A stretch of 57,183 bases of DNA from Thiobacillus sp. UBA6205 (GCA_002421825.1 DISR01000069.1:1-57183), one strand, 5' to 3'. Counted from the first letter of the stretch, positions 1-10,283 are shown. Notes: generated by a model not told the origin, from the letters alone. Made by a program: numbers and translations.

Positions 1-25
1 AAGACGAATTTTCGGGGGAAGGTCA

Positions 26-88
26 TTTTGCCTTTTGCCTTTTGCCTTTTGCCTTTTGCCTTTTGCCTTTTGCCTTTTGCCTTTTGCC
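26..88. repeat. Heptanucleotide tandem repeat, 9 copies of TTTTGCC
   Basis: Nine perfect head-to-tail copies of TTTTGCC fill 63 bases just beyond the stop codon of the thioredoxin gene. Perfect heptamer arrays of this kind are prone to slippage, so copy number probably varies between strains. The reverse complement unit (GGCAAAA) resembles the AAAAGGCA flank seen beside the hairpins at 506 and 10284, so the array could be one arm of a larger palindrome cut by the window edge. That last point is inference. Confidence 0.95.
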
Positions 89-114
89 TCCCGTGCACCC
101 CGTGGTTGTGGTTT

Positions 115-477
115 TTACAATTCTATGCCGTGTTCAGACAGAAAATCGCGCACCCAATGTTCGGGTTTGGCGCTGTGCCAGCGGCCTTTCATTTCGCCGT
201 CGACGAACAGCAGCACGGTGGGAAAGCCGCGCATGCCATAGTGGCCTGCAAGCTTCATGTTGTGGCCTTCGTCCACTTCCACCTTCGCCAGCAGGAATTT
301 TCCGCCGTAGGCCTGCACCACACGCTCGAGTATGGGCGTGAGCGCGTTGCAGGGCGGGCACCAGTCGGCCCAGAAATCCACCAGGATGGGAACGGTTTTC
401 GAGGCTGCGACCACGGCCTCGTCGAAAGCTTCGTAACTGGTGTTGAAAATCAGGTCGTCGTGTTTCTTGATGATCAT
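115..477 (-). CDS. Thioredoxin-fold protein with CPPC active site
   Basis: A 120-residue single-domain thioredoxin-like protein. The redox motif W-C-P-P-C lies at residues 39-43, in the usual place after the first beta strand (ILVDFWADWC), and a cis-proline segment (RGFPTVLLF) follows near residue 86. It has no signal peptide, so it should act in the cytoplasm. CPPC differs from the CGPC of classical TrxA and is common in thioredoxin-like proteins that act on particular partners. The length is normal for a stand-alone thioredoxin domain. It is on the same strand as rmuC but separated from it by a hairpin element at 506-589. The substrate is unknown. Confidence 0.9.
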   Translation of the reverse strand: MIIKKHDDLIFNTSYEAFDEAVVAASKTVPILVDFWADWCPPCNALTPILERVVQAYGGKFLLAKVEVDEGHNMKLAGHYGMRGFPTVLLFVDGEMKGRWHSAKPEHWVRDFLSEHGIEL

Positions 478-505
478 TTATTCCACTAATTTTTGAAAAG
501 GCATT

Positions 506-589
506 AACAGGGAGGAAGGGGAGGCAAGGGAGTAAAAGCCAAGTGTATCGCTTTGAATTTTCCTCCCCTGCCTCCCTTGCCTCGCTGTT
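506..589. repeat. Palindromic intergenic element, GGGAGG type (copy 1)
   Basis: An inverted repeat with arms of about 27 bases at 506-532 and 562-589. The left arm contains CAGGGAGGAAGGGGAGGC and the right arm is its near-complement, so a long hairpin with a 29-base loop can form. Each arm is itself a degenerate 8-9 base tandem repeat of a G-rich unit. It sits between two minus-strand genes and could end or stabilise the rmuC message. A second member with the same AAAAGGCAT-AAC flank lies at 10284-10361. Confidence 0.8.
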
Positions 590-612
590 CAGTGTTGCGA
601 TGGTCCAAGGAT

Positions 613-1905
613 TCATTCCTGGTCCGGCAACAGCGGCTGCGCGGGCTGCAAATGCTCCAGGTCCACCGCCTCGATCTGCTTGAAGCGCTTGCTGATCTTG
701 TCGGAACTGATGCTGACTTCCCGCACGTCGTCATTGGCCAGTTCAATATGCTTGGCAAGCTTCTTCATGCGCTCCTCGAAGCGGCCGAAGTCCTTGCCCA
801 GGCGCGACAGCTCTTCCTTGATGATGTGCACCTGGCGCCGCGTTTCCACGTCCTTGATCACCGCACGCGCGGTGTTGAGCACTGCCATCAGCGTGGTGGG
901 CGACACGATCCACACGCGGCGCTGCATGGCGTAGTCGACAAGGTCGGCGTGATAGGCGTGAATCTCGGCGAACACGGCCTCGGCCGGCACGAACATCACC
1001 GCGCCGTCGCTGGTTTCGTGCTCGATGATGTACTTGGAAGCGATGTCCTCGATGTGTTTCTTCACGTCCGCCTTGAAGGCGCGCGTGGCCGCCGTTTTTT
1101 CCGATTCTGCGAGCGCGGCATCGAACATCCTGTTGTAGTTTTCCAGCGGAAACTTGGAATCCACCGCCACCTTTCCGGTGGGCTCTGGCAGCGTCAGCAG
1201 ACAGTCGGCGCGGCTCTTGTTGGACAGCGTGGCCTGGAACTCGTAGGCGCCCGGCGGCAGGATGTTGCGCACCAGGGCTTCCAGCTGCACTTCGCCGAAG
1301 GCGCCGCGCGAGCGCTTGTCGCCCAGCAGTTCCTGCAAGGTCACCACATTGGTGGTGAGGCCGTCGATTTTTTTCTGCGCCTCGTCGATGGTGGCGAGCC
1401 GCGCCATGACGTTGGCAAAGGTCTCGTTGGTTTTCTTGAAGCCTTCGTCGAGGCGCTCGCTCACCTTGCCGGAAATTTCCGCCAGGCGTCCGTCCACCAC
1501 GCCGGAGAGGCGGGCAATGGTGTCCTGGATCAGCTTCTGCTGCTCGCGACCCTGGTCGGCAAACGTCGTCAGCGTCTTGTTGAGGAATTCCTGCTGCCCG
1601 GTTTTCAGCGCGTCGCTCGCCGCCGCCAGCGATTGCGTCTGCTCCCGACGCAGCGCTTCCAGCGCCTGGCGCAGGCGCTCTGCGGTATCGGTGAGCGCAG
1701 CCTGGGTGCGGTCGCTTTGCTGCGACAGGCCCTGATGCAGGTCTTTCAGCATGGCCTGATGCTGCACCCCCAATCCCCGTTCCTGGCCTGCCGCCAGTTC
1801 GGCCTGATTGCGCAGCACCGCCCCAAGACGGGCCAGGGCCCATGCCGCCAGCGCCAGCACGGCCAACAGCACGGCAAGGATCAGAAGCGTCTCGTTATTC
1901 GGCAT
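613..1905 (-). CDS. rmuC: DNA recombination protein RmuC homologue
   Basis: A 430-residue protein with an N-terminal membrane anchor (about residues 6-28), a long coiled-coil stretch rich in Q, E and R (about 40-180), then the conserved RmuC nuclease-like core, which includes the segments VDSKFPLENY and EMHAY-like EIHAYHADLVDYAMQRRVW. RmuC proteins limit DNA inversions at short inverted repeats and are predicted to have a restriction-endonuclease-like fold. That role is notable in a window so rich in inverted repeats, though the link is only suggestive. The length is typical. It is divergent from the nuclease gene at 1929, with only 23 bases between the two starts, so their promoters must overlap. 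Confidence 0.92.
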   Translation of the reverse strand: MPNNETLLILAVLLAVLALAAWALARLGAVLRNQAELAAGQERGLGVQHQAMLKDLHQGLSQQSDRTQAALTDTAERLRQALEALRREQTQSLAAASDALKTGQQEFLNKTLTTFADQGREQQKLIQDTIARLSGVVDGRLAEISGKVSERLDEGFKKTNETFANVMARLATIDEAQKKIDGLTTNVVTLQELLGDKRSRGAFGEVQLEALVRNILPPGAYEFQATLSNKSRADCLLTLPEPTGKVAVDSKFPLENYNRMFDAALAESEKTAATRAFKADVKKHIEDIASKYIIEHETSDGAVMFVPAEAVFAEIHAYHADLVDYAMQRRVWIVSPTTLMAVLNTARAVIKDVETRRQVHIIKEELSRLGKDFGRFEERMKKLAKHIELANDDVREVSISSDKISKRFKQIEAVDLEHLQPAQPLLPDQE

Positions 1906-1928
1906 GCGACGATTATACTTGGCCGGCT

Positions 1929-2489
1929 ATGCGACATTATTTGAAACACGCCTTTTTCCTCTTGCTTGCCTGGCTCACCCTGTCCTGCAGCGCCGACAAC
2001 GCGCAGACCCTGGAAGGCAGGGTGACCGGCATCGCCGACGGCGATACGCTGACCGTGCTGGATGCGACGCGCAAGAGCCACAAAATCCGCCTGCTCGGCA
2101 TCGATGCCCCGGAACGCGGCCAGGCCTTCGGCGAAAAATCCAGGCAATCGCTCGCGAAGCTGGCCTACCGTCAGCAGGTCAGCGTGGACTGGCAAGGCCG
2201 CGACAGCTATGGGCGCATCCTCGGCCGGGTGCGGGTCGCCGCGGCGGACTGCCGGCAAGGCAGCTGTCCGAGAACGGTCGATGCCAACCTCGAACAGGTC
2301 CGGCTGGGGCTTGCCTGGTGGAACAAGAAATTCGCCGACACCCAGTTCCCGGGCGACGCCGGCGCCTACGAATCGGCCGAGGGCGAGGCGCGCGCGGCCA
2401 GGGCCGGGCTCTGGTCCGAACGCAATCCCGTGCCGCCCTGGCGCTGGCGCTATGCAAACCGAAACGAAGCAGATAAAGTGAGGCCATGA
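1929..2489 (+). CDS. Exported thermonuclease (SNase) family protein
   Basis: A staphylococcal-nuclease-like protein of 186 residues. It starts with a hydrophobic export signal (about residues 5-20) ending at L-S-C, which may be a non-canonical lipobox. The SNase core follows: GIADGDTLTVLD, IRLLGIDAPERGQ with the catalytic Arg and Glu region, and SYGRILGRV. The family cleaves DNA and RNA with calcium. Its place would be the periplasm or the outer membrane. The start at 1929 is preferred over longer versions because it leads directly into the signal sequence and does not run into the divergent rmuC gene. Confidence 0.88.
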   Translation: MRHYLKHAFFLLLAWLTLSCSADNAQTLEGRVTGIADGDTLTVLDATRKSHKIRLLGIDAPERGQAFGEKSRQSLAKLAYRQQVSVDWQGRDSYGRILGRVRVAAADCRQGSCPRTVDANLEQVRLGLAWWNKKFADTQFPGDAGAYESAEGEARAARAGLWSERNPVPPWRWRYANRNEADKVRP

Positions 2490-2594
2490 AAACCGCTGTG
2501 AAAATTCTGCCTGCCGTCTGCCGCCGCATCGTAGTGATGTGGCGAGCCATGCATGGGCCTGGCCGGATGTAGCGACAACTGTTTTCTGCAACCG

Positions 2595-2630
2595 AGCCAC
2601 GCCGCCACAAGCGCCGTGGCTTTTGTTTTT
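2595..2630 (+). terminator. Probable intrinsic terminator or attenuator before the EamA gene
   Basis: A hairpin with 7-base arms, AGCCACG (2595-2601) and CGTGGCT (2615-2621), is followed at once by a T-rich run (TTTTGTTTTT, 2621-2630). It lies 105 bases past the nuclease stop and 18 bases before the transporter start. It could end the nuclease transcript, or act as a leader attenuator for the transporter. I could not match the 160-base leader to a riboswitch class. Confidence 0.6.
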
Positions 2631-2648
2631 CCTCACAAGGGAACCGTC

Positions 2649-3563
2649 ATGCCAAAACACAAAAAGAACCTCGCCAGCGCCTATCTTGGCATCATCCTGA
2701 TCTGGTCGACCACGCCGCTCGGCATCGTGTGGAGCGCGCAGGGCGTGCACTACACCTTCCCGCTGTTCGCGCGCATGGCCATCGGCCTTGCGGTCAGCCT
2801 GCTGTGGCTGGCGTTCACGCGCACGCGCTTGCCGCTGGATGCGCAGGCGCGCCGCTCCTATGCCATTGCCGGTTTCAGCATCTGGGCGGCCATGCTCTGC
2901 ACTTACTGGGGCGCGCGCTTCATTCCGTCCGGGATGATTTCGGTGGTGTTCGGCTTAAGCCCCATCATGACCGGCCTGTTCGCGTGGGCCTGGCTGCGCG
3001 AGGATGCCTTCAGCCCGCTGAAGATCGTCGGCATGCTGCTGGGCGTGGGCGGATTGTTCCTGGTGTTTGGCGGCAGCCTGCAGCTGGGTGGCGCAGCGCA
3101 TTGGGGCATTGCTGCCGTGCTGGCGGCGGTGGTATTGCAGGCCTGGGGACTGGTGGCGATCAAGCGCGTGGGCGCAGATGTTCCCGCCGTGGCGCAAACC
3201 GCGGGCGCACTCGCCGTAACAGTGGCGCTTTCCGCCCTGAGCCTTGCATTACTGGGAAACTGGCCAGCGCATATGCCAACGCGCGCGGCAGCGGCCACGC
3301 TCTACCTTGGCGTATTCGGCTCGGTGGCCGGATTCTCGCTGTATTACTTCCTCATCAAGCACATCAGCACCGGGCGCGTGGCGCTGATCACGCTGATCAC
3401 ACCGGTGACGGCGCTGTTCCTGGGCATGCTGTTGAACGGCGAGCGCCTGACTCTGGGCATTGCCGAGGGCACGGCAATGATCCTGTTCGGCCTGGCCTTG
3501 TACGAATGGGGGCTGGTGAGCAAAAACGGACGGCGCTTGCGCGCTGCCCGCCTGTCGGAATGA
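2649..3563 (+). CDS. EamA/DMT-superfamily transporter
   Basis: A hydrophobic protein of 304 residues with about ten predicted membrane helices in two EamA repeats. The second repeat carries the typical pattern SVAGFSLYYFLIKHISTGRVALITLITPVTALFLG. The family exports metabolites such as amino acids, but the substrate cannot be told from sequence. The start ATG at 2649 follows the terminator-like hairpin and a CAAGGGAAC stretch that can serve as a ribosome site. It converges on mtfA: the two stop codons meet at the palindrome TGATCA with no gap. Confidence 0.88.
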   Translation: MPKHKKNLASAYLGIILIWSTTPLGIVWSAQGVHYTFPLFARMAIGLAVSLLWLAFTRTRLPLDAQARRSYAIAGFSIWAAMLCTYWGARFIPSGMISVVFGLSPIMTGLFAWAWLREDAFSPLKIVGMLLGVGGLFLVFGGSLQLGGAAHWGIAAVLAAVVLQAWGLVAIKRVGADVPAVAQTAGALAVTVALSALSLALLGNWPAHMPTRAAAATLYLGVFGSVAGFSLYYFLIKHISTGRVALITLITPVTALFLGMLLNGERLTLGIAEGTAMILFGLALYEWGLVSKNGRRLRAARLSE

Positions 3564-4322
3564 TCAGGCCGGTCCGCGAGCCAGGGGATCCTGCCGGTAA
3601 TAGCGCTGCATCAGCCCATAGACTGCCGGATAGGACTGATGCAGCGCCTCCGGCAATTCGAAGAAATATTCCGTGAGCACGGCAAAGAACTCGGCCGGGC
3701 TTTCCGCCGCATAGGGGTCCAGTTGGGTTTCTTCGCCGGCCTCCACCCGCCGACAGAAATCTTCAAAGGCCGGGGCGAAGACTGCCGCCCATTCCTCGGC
3801 GCGGATGCCGGAATGCAGTCGCGGCAGGCCGTTCGCGGCACCATTGGCCATGTCCAGCTTGTGCGCGAACTCGTGAATCACCACGTTGTAGCCGTCGCAC
3901 AGGCCCGACCAGCCCACGTCCTCCCAGGACAGCACCACCGGCCCGCCTTCCCAGGCCTCGCCGCTCATGGGATGGCGCACATGGTGCACCACGCCGATTT
4001 CATCCATCTCCTCGCGCTCGGGCACGAAGCCGGCCGGGTAGACGATGACCTCCTGCCAGCGGCCGTAGCTGTCGATATCCAGGTTGAGCACCGGCAAGGC
4101 CGCCTGCGCGGCGATGGTGGCGCAGACCGTGCCGTCGATTTCAGCGCCGGCCGCAGCCGAGAAGGTTTTTTTCCTGATCAGGCGTTCCGCCAGCGTGCGC
4201 AGGCGGCTGCGCTCAGCCTCACCGAGCCTGTCAAAAAGGGGGAGCGCAAGGACCTGGCGCCAGTTGGCCTCGGAAACCACGGGCGGTTCGCTCTTGCCGA
4301 ACAACCAGCCCTTCAGCCCCAT
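3564..4322 (-). CDS. mtfA: MtfA-type zinc metallopeptidase
   Basis: A 252-residue cytoplasmic protein of the MtfA family. The zinc-binding motif H-E-F-A-H-K-L-D is at residues 150-157, and the acidic segment ESPAEFFAVLTEYFFE further on supplies the third ligand region. In Escherichia coli MtfA is a peptidase that binds the glucose repressor Mlc. Outside enterobacteria the partner is generally unknown, so only the peptidase activity should be carried over. The length matches the family. It lies 25 bases downstream of typA on the same strand and is probably read from the same transcript. Confidence 0.92.
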   Translation of the reverse strand: MGLKGWLFGKSEPPVVSEANWRQVLALPLFDRLGEAERSRLRTLAERLIRKKTFSAAAGAEIDGTVCATIAAQAALPVLNLDIDSYGRWQEVIVYPAGFVPEREEMDEIGVVHHVRHPMSGEAWEGGPVVLSWEDVGWSGLCDGYNVVIHEFAHKLDMANGAANGLPRLHSGIRAEEWAAVFAPAFEDFCRRVEAGEETQLDPYAAESPAEFFAVLTEYFFELPEALHQSYPAVYGLMQRYYRQDPLARGPA

Positions 4323-4347
4323 TCAGGCCTCGCGCGCCTAGCCTGAT

Positions 4348-6183
<1,836 letters not shown>

Positions 6184-6238
6184 GGCGGTGCCTGGCTGGG
6201 AAAGCCCGCTATTTTAGCAGATTTGAATATATTTCCCG

Positions 6239-7492
6239 CTAATCCCGGTACAGGGGATGATTGGCCAGGCGCCCTTCGATTTCCGTGATCTGGGCAAGAT
6301 AGGCAGGACTGCCAACCCCGCCGAAGCGACGCACGAATGCCGCTTCCGGCATGTATTCAGGCAAATCGGAAAAGACCGGCGCCAGGGCCGCATCCTTGCC
6401 CAGGCTGGCAAGGTAGGCCTGCACCAGCGCGGCGCGGGGCCCCGTGCCCAGTTCGCCCAGCCGCGCGCCGGCACGGTCATAAGCGATGTCGGTGAAGCTG
6501 AAACCGGAGCCTGATTTCACATCCTCCTCTTCCTTGGCCAGGCCCATGGCATTGGCCAGGCGGCCGCCGCCGTTGGCGGCAAGGGCGGCGGCGATCAGGA
6601 GATGCTCGGCCGCATCGCGCCGCCCGTGCAGGGTCAGCAGCACCGGCGGCGCCCGCCGCGTGCTGCGTCCGCGGCCTTCCAGCAATTGGTGCAGGCTCAC
6701 CCCCGCCACATAGGCGCCCAGCGCGGTGTAGGCGGCGCGATTCTCGGCCGCGGCATCGCCGCCGCGCTGCTGGGCAAAGCCGAACACTTTGCCCACCGCC
6801 TCGCGAACCGGCTGCTGGCTCTTGTCGGGATATCGCGCCATGGTCTTGCGCACGAATTCCGCGTACGCCAGCAGGCGCTGCTTTTCATCCACGCCGACCA
6901 GCACTTCCGCGCCCTTGCGTTCCATCAGGGTCAACAGTTCCGGCCGCCAGTGATAATCCAGGCTGAGATGGTTCTCGGACAGGCGCACGCCCTGCATCGA
7001 TTCCATCAAGGCCAGGTAGGCAGGATCCTGGCGCAGCCAGCGCTGTGCCACCCACAATACCGCGCGCCCCAAGAAGGAAGGCAGCGGCAGGCTGCCCGCC
7101 TGCATGCTGTCCAGGGCCAGATTGCGGTCCTGCTGCGACAAGTCGGCGGAAAAATTCAGGTACTCGCCGAAAGGGTTGCGCGGCACGCGCAGGCTGACAT
7201 TGAGCAGGGCCTTGCCCTCTTCGAGGTTGGCCGCCACGCCATGCACCGGCTTCACCACCACTGCGTAATTGAGCAGGCGGTTCACCTCCTCTGCCGAGAG
7301 TTCGAGTGTTTGCAGGGTATCCGCCGTGCGTGCGCGCGGCACGCTCTTTTCGAACAACTGCTTGGCCCAGACCAGATCCTCGCGCGTGATGCGCCCGCCC
7401 GGCTCGACGCGCGGCTCGCCATCCAGCGCGGCCCAGGCCAGGGCCGCGAGACCGCCGGCCAGGAACAACAGCAGGACGAGAAGGCGTTTCAT
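6239..7492 (-). CDS. Exported protein of unknown function
   Basis: A 417-residue protein with a clear signal peptide (about residues 1-21, MKRLLVLLLFLAGGLAALAWA). I do not recognise a named domain. The mature part is mixed alpha/beta, has almost no cysteine, and includes a helical central stretch (LAYAEFVRKTMARYPDKS) and an Ala- and Leu-rich C-terminal half with the segment FSFTDIAYDRAGARLGEL. Its start codon overlaps the stop of the truncated haemoglobin gene by one base (TGATG), which points to translational coupling. The protein may face the periplasm or stay anchored by an uncleaved signal. Confidence 0.8.
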   Translation of the reverse strand: MKRLLVLLLFLAGGLAALAWAALDGEPRVEPGGRITREDLVWAKQLFEKSVPRARTADTLQTLELSAEEVNRLLNYAVVVKPVHGVAANLEEGKALLNVSLRVPRNPFGEYLNFSADLSQQDRNLALDSMQAGSLPLPSFLGRAVLWVAQRWLRQDPAYLALMESMQGVRLSENHLSLDYHWRPELLTLMERKGAEVLVGVDEKQRLLAYAEFVRKTMARYPDKSQQPVREAVGKVFGFAQQRGGDAAAENRAAYTALGAYVAGVSLHQLLEGRGRSTRRAPPVLLTLHGRRDAAEHLLIAAALAANGGGRLANAMGLAKEEEDVKSGSGFSFTDIAYDRAGARLGELGTGPRAALVQAYLASLGKDAALAPVFSDLPEYMPEAAFVRRFGGVGSPAYLAQITEIEGRLANHPLYRD

Positions 7493-7875
7493 CAGCCCTC
7501 CTTGTTCCGCATGAAATCAGCGGTCTTGAAGAAGGCCGCGTGCAGTTCGGCCTTCAGCTTCTCGTCCAGCCCCACGTCCTCCATGGCGCGCTGCATGCAG
7601 GCCATCCACTGGTCGCGCTCCGAGCCGCCAATGGCAAACGGCAGGTGGCGCCGGCGCAGTGAGGGATGGCCGAAACGGTCGGTGTACAGGGGCGGGCCCC
7701 CGGTCCAGCCGGACAGGAACCAGTACAGCTTGTTGCGCGATTCGCTGAGGTCCTGCGGGTGCAGCTTGCGGATGCCGTAGTAATCGGGATCATCGTCCAT
7801 GAGGTCGTAGAAGCGGTCGACCAGCTTGCGCACGGCCTCGTCGCCGCCGATGCGGTGGTAGTGGGTTTCCATCAT
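7492..7875 (-). CDS. Group II truncated haemoglobin
   Basis: A 127-residue 2-over-2 globin. The family hallmarks are present: Tyr at B10 (RFYDLM, residue 23), the proximal haem ligand His77 in RRRHLPFAI, and Trp90 at position G8 in RDQWMACM, which is diagnostic of group II (TrHbO-like) globins. Such proteins bind oxygen, nitric oxide or sulfide and often help in NO or sulfide tolerance. It is the first gene of a two-gene unit with the exported protein at 6239. Confidence 0.92.
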   Translation of the reverse strand: MMETHYHRIGGDEAVRKLVDRFYDLMDDDPDYYGIRKLHPQDLSESRNKLYWFLSGWTGGPPLYTDRFGHPSLRRRHLPFAIGGSERDQWMACMQRAMEDVGLDEKLKAELHAAFFKTADFMRNKEG

Positions 7876-7930
7876 TCAATATCAATCAGGTTTCACGGCA
7901 GACAGGCGCCATTTTGCCAAAAATCCTTTT

Positions 7931-8003
7931 TACAAAGAGGACATGGGGACAAGAGCCAAGAAAATGCAAAGGTTTACTCCTGTCCTCTTGTCCTCCTTGT
8001 TCA
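7931..8003. repeat. Palindromic element, GAGGACA type (copy 1)
   Basis: Inverted repeat with a purine-rich left arm (ACAAAGAGGACATGGGGACA) and a pyrimidine-rich right arm ending CCTCTTGTCCTCCTTGTTC. A duplicate of the right end (TGCCCTCCTTGTTCAAA) follows at 8006-8021. It fills the gap between egtD and the globin gene. Six more copies occur at 13232, 14637, 15969, 16896, 53582 and 55507. Confidence 0.85.
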
Positions 8004-8024
8004 AATGCCCTCCTTGTTCAAAAC

Positions 8025-8981
8025 TCAGACATAGTAATGCACGGCAAACAGGCCTTCGCCGTCCTGCCAGCCGGCTTCACGGGCAAAACCCGCCTGCGCC
8101 GCAAGCGCATCGAATTCCCCGGGCAGGTATTTGTAGGAGTTTTCCGTATGCAGGCTCTCGCCGGCTTCGAATATGACCCTCTTCCCGGCCACCGCTACCT
8201 GCTGGCGTTCCATGCTGACCAGATGCATTTCGATGCGGCCCGCTTCGGCGTTGTAGAAGGCATGGTGGGCAAACTTCTCCGGCCTGAAGTCCGTTCCCAG
8301 TTCGCGGTTCAGTCGCACCAGCAGGTTGCGGTTGAAGGCGGCGGTCACGCCGGCGGCATCGTTGTAGGCGGCGTGCAGGCGCGCAGCGTCCTTCTTCAGG
8401 TCGAAGCCGATGAGCAAACCGCCATCATTTCCTGCAAGCGTGCGAAAAGCTTTCAGCAGATCCACCGCTTCCGCCGGACCGGCATTGCCGATGCTGGAGC
8501 CGGGGTAGTACACCAGCCGCCTGCCGGATGCGGGCAAATGCGGCAGCAGCGAAGCAAAGCCGTCGGCTGCCGTGAAATCCAGTTGCGCTGCGGTCACGTC
8601 CAGCGCCGGATATTCAGCCGAGAGACGCCCGGCCGCCCGGGCCAGGGCTTCGCCCGAGATGTCGACCGGCCAATAGGACGCGACTTGCAGCCTGCCGAGC
8701 AGAAGCTGCGCCTTGGCGCAGCAGCCGGCACCCGGCTCGACCATGCAGGCCACGGGGCCGATGCGGCGCGCAATGGCTTGCGCCTCGGCCTGCAGCAAGG
8801 CCGTTTCCACCCGCGTCAGGTAATACTCGGGCTGCGCGCAAATGGCCTCGAACAGGCGCGAGCCTTCGCCGTCGTAGAAATACTTGGGGGGAATGCGCTT
8901 GGGCCGCCCGGACAGCCCCGTCAGGGCGGATTCCTTGAGCGTATCGGCAGGCAGGCCAAGCGTTAGCAGGCGGACAGGCAT
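8025..8981 (-). CDS. egtD: L-histidine N-alpha-methyltransferase EgtD
   Basis: A 318-residue SAM-dependent methyltransferase that trimethylates histidine to hercynine, the first step to ergothioneine (or selenoneine). Signature pieces include KYFYDGEGSRLFEAI near residue 33, PEYYLTRVE, the SAM-binding stretch VEPGAGCCAKAQLLL and YYPGSSIGN, which corresponds to the FPGSTIGN motif of known EgtD proteins. The length is almost identical to characterised members (about 320). It is divergent from the EgtB-like gene at 9101, the normal partner. Confidence 0.95.
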   Translation of the reverse strand: MPVRLLTLGLPADTLKESALTGLSGRPKRIPPKYFYDGEGSRLFEAICAQPEYYLTRVETALLQAEAQAIARRIGPVACMVEPGAGCCAKAQLLLGRLQVASYWPVDISGEALARAAGRLSAEYPALDVTAAQLDFTAADGFASLLPHLPASGRRLVYYPGSSIGNAGPAEAVDLLKAFRTLAGNDGGLLIGFDLKKDAARLHAAYNDAAGVTAAFNRNLLVRLNRELGTDFRPEKFAHHAFYNAEAGRIEMHLVSMERQQVAVAGKRVIFEAGESLHTENSYKYLPGEFDALAAQAGFAREAGWQDGEGLFAVHYYV

Positions 8982-9100
8982 GTGCAGGGGTCAGGGGTCA
9001 GGGGAATGTATATTGTTCTTTACTATAAAAAATCATAGCGCGGCCTTCGGCCGCATACCCTACTCTCTGAATCCTAGCCCCTGAATCCTAGCCCCTAAAC
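8982..9100. promoter_or_regulatory. Divergent egtD/egtB control region with direct repeats
   Basis: The 119-base gap between two divergent starts contains AGGGGTC repeats next to egtD (8985-9004), two direct copies of GAATCCTAGCCCCT next to egtB (9069-9096), and a perfect hairpin GCGGCC-TTC-GGCCGC at 9040-9054. The outer repeats are partly complementary, so the whole gap can fold as a palindrome. The promoters must lie here, and TACTATAAAA at 9021-9030 is a possible -10 region for the plus strand. Confidence 0.55.
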
Positions 9101-10261
9101 ATGCCTTTTCCCACCAGCGGATTCTCCGCCGCCAGGCTTGCTTCCCTGCTGCGCGAAGCGCGCGCCGACCTCGACGCTTTCGCCGCCTGCCTGCCCGAGC
9201 AGGCCTGGATCGGTCCGCGCGCGGCAATACTCAATCCGCCGCTGTGGGAATACGGCCACATCGCCTGGTTCCAGGAGCGCTGGTGCCTGCGCCAGCAGGA
9301 CGACGATAGCGTGCTGCCCTCGCGGTTGCGGGGCGCCGACGCCCTCTACGATTCATCCCGGGTCGCGCACGATACCCGCTGGGACTTGCCGCTGCCCAAC
9401 AGGGCAGCGACCGAGGACTTCGGCACGGGCGTGCTGCAAGACGTGGAAGACAAGCTCGACCGCGCCAGCACGGATGATCCGGTTTTCTACTTCGCCGAAC
9501 TCGCCCTCTACCACGAACGCATGCATCTGGAGGCCTGGTGGATGATGGCCCAGCATCTGGGCTATCGGCCGCCCGCGGCAGTCAGCCTGACCGACGGCCT
9601 GCCCCGGCAAAGCCCGCGCCGCGCGATCCCCGCCGGCACGATCGAACTCGGCGCGGATGACAGCAGCTTCCGATTCGACAACGAAAAGACCCGACACAGG
9701 GTGAACTTTCCCGCCTTTGCCATCGACCTCAAGCCCGTCAGCCAGGGCGCATTCCTCGAATTCATCGAAGCCGGCGGCTACGCCACACCGCAGCACTGGT
9801 CGAGCGAAGGCCGGGCGTGGCTGGCGCAAAGTGGCGCCGGCCATCCGGTTTACTGGAGAAAGGAAGAAAACGCCTGGCAGGTGCGGCGCTTCGACCGGTG
9901 GCAGCCGCTTGAACCCGGCGAGCCCATGCTGCACCTCAACCGCTTCGAGGCCGAAGCCTATGCCGCCTGGCGCGGCGCCCGCCTGCCCAGCGCGGCGCAA
10001 TGGCAGCGCGCCAGCCAGGAAAAGGATTTCATCTGGGGCCACGGCTGGGAATGGTGCGCGCATCCCTTCCTCCCCTATCCCGGCTTCTCGCCCGATCCCT
10101 ACCGCGACTACTCCGCCCCCTGGTTCCACAGCCACGGGGAATTGCGCGGCGGCGGGCCCGTCACCCACCCGCTGCTGAAACGCTCAGATTTTCGGAATTT
10201 CTACCTGCCCGAAAGGCGTGATGCTTTCACCGGGCTGCGGCTGGCCTGGGATAGCGCCTAA
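9101..10261 (+). CDS. egtB: EgtB-family sulfoxide (or selenoxide) synthase
   Basis: A 386-residue non-haem iron enzyme with an N-terminal DinB-like domain and a C-terminal formylglycine-generating-enzyme-like domain. The iron triad is visible as His53 (EYGHIAWFQ), His138 and His142 (YHERMHLEAW), at almost the same spacing as in EgtB. The protein joins hercynine to a sulfur donor. Its C-terminal signature FRNFYLPERRDAFTGLRLAW resembles, as I recall, the EgtB-related branch that includes selenoneine synthase SenA, so the donor may be a seleno- or thiosugar. No senB or senC gene is in the window. The pairing with egtD supports a hercynine substrate in either case. Confidence 0.88.
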   Translation: MPFPTSGFSAARLASLLREARADLDAFAACLPEQAWIGPRAAILNPPLWEYGHIAWFQERWCLRQQDDDSVLPSRLRGADALYDSSRVAHDTRWDLPLPNRAATEDFGTGVLQDVEDKLDRASTDDPVFYFAELALYHERMHLEAWWMMAQHLGYRPPAAVSLTDGLPRQSPRRAIPAGTIELGADDSSFRFDNEKTRHRVNFPAFAIDLKPVSQGAFLEFIEAGGYATPQHWSSEGRAWLAQSGAGHPVYWRKEENAWQVRRFDRWQPLEPGEPMLHLNRFEAEAYAAWRGARLPSAAQWQRASQEKDFIWGHGWEWCAHPFLPYPGFSPDPYRDYSAPWFHSHGELRGGGPVTHPLLKRSDFRNFYLPERRDAFTGLRLAWDSA

Positions 10262-10283
10262 CTCGGAAATAAATCAAAAGGCA

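Noticed and set aside
2490..2648. Riboswitch in the leader of the EamA transporter gene
   Set aside because: A terminator-like hairpin is present, but I could not match the rest of the leader to any known class.
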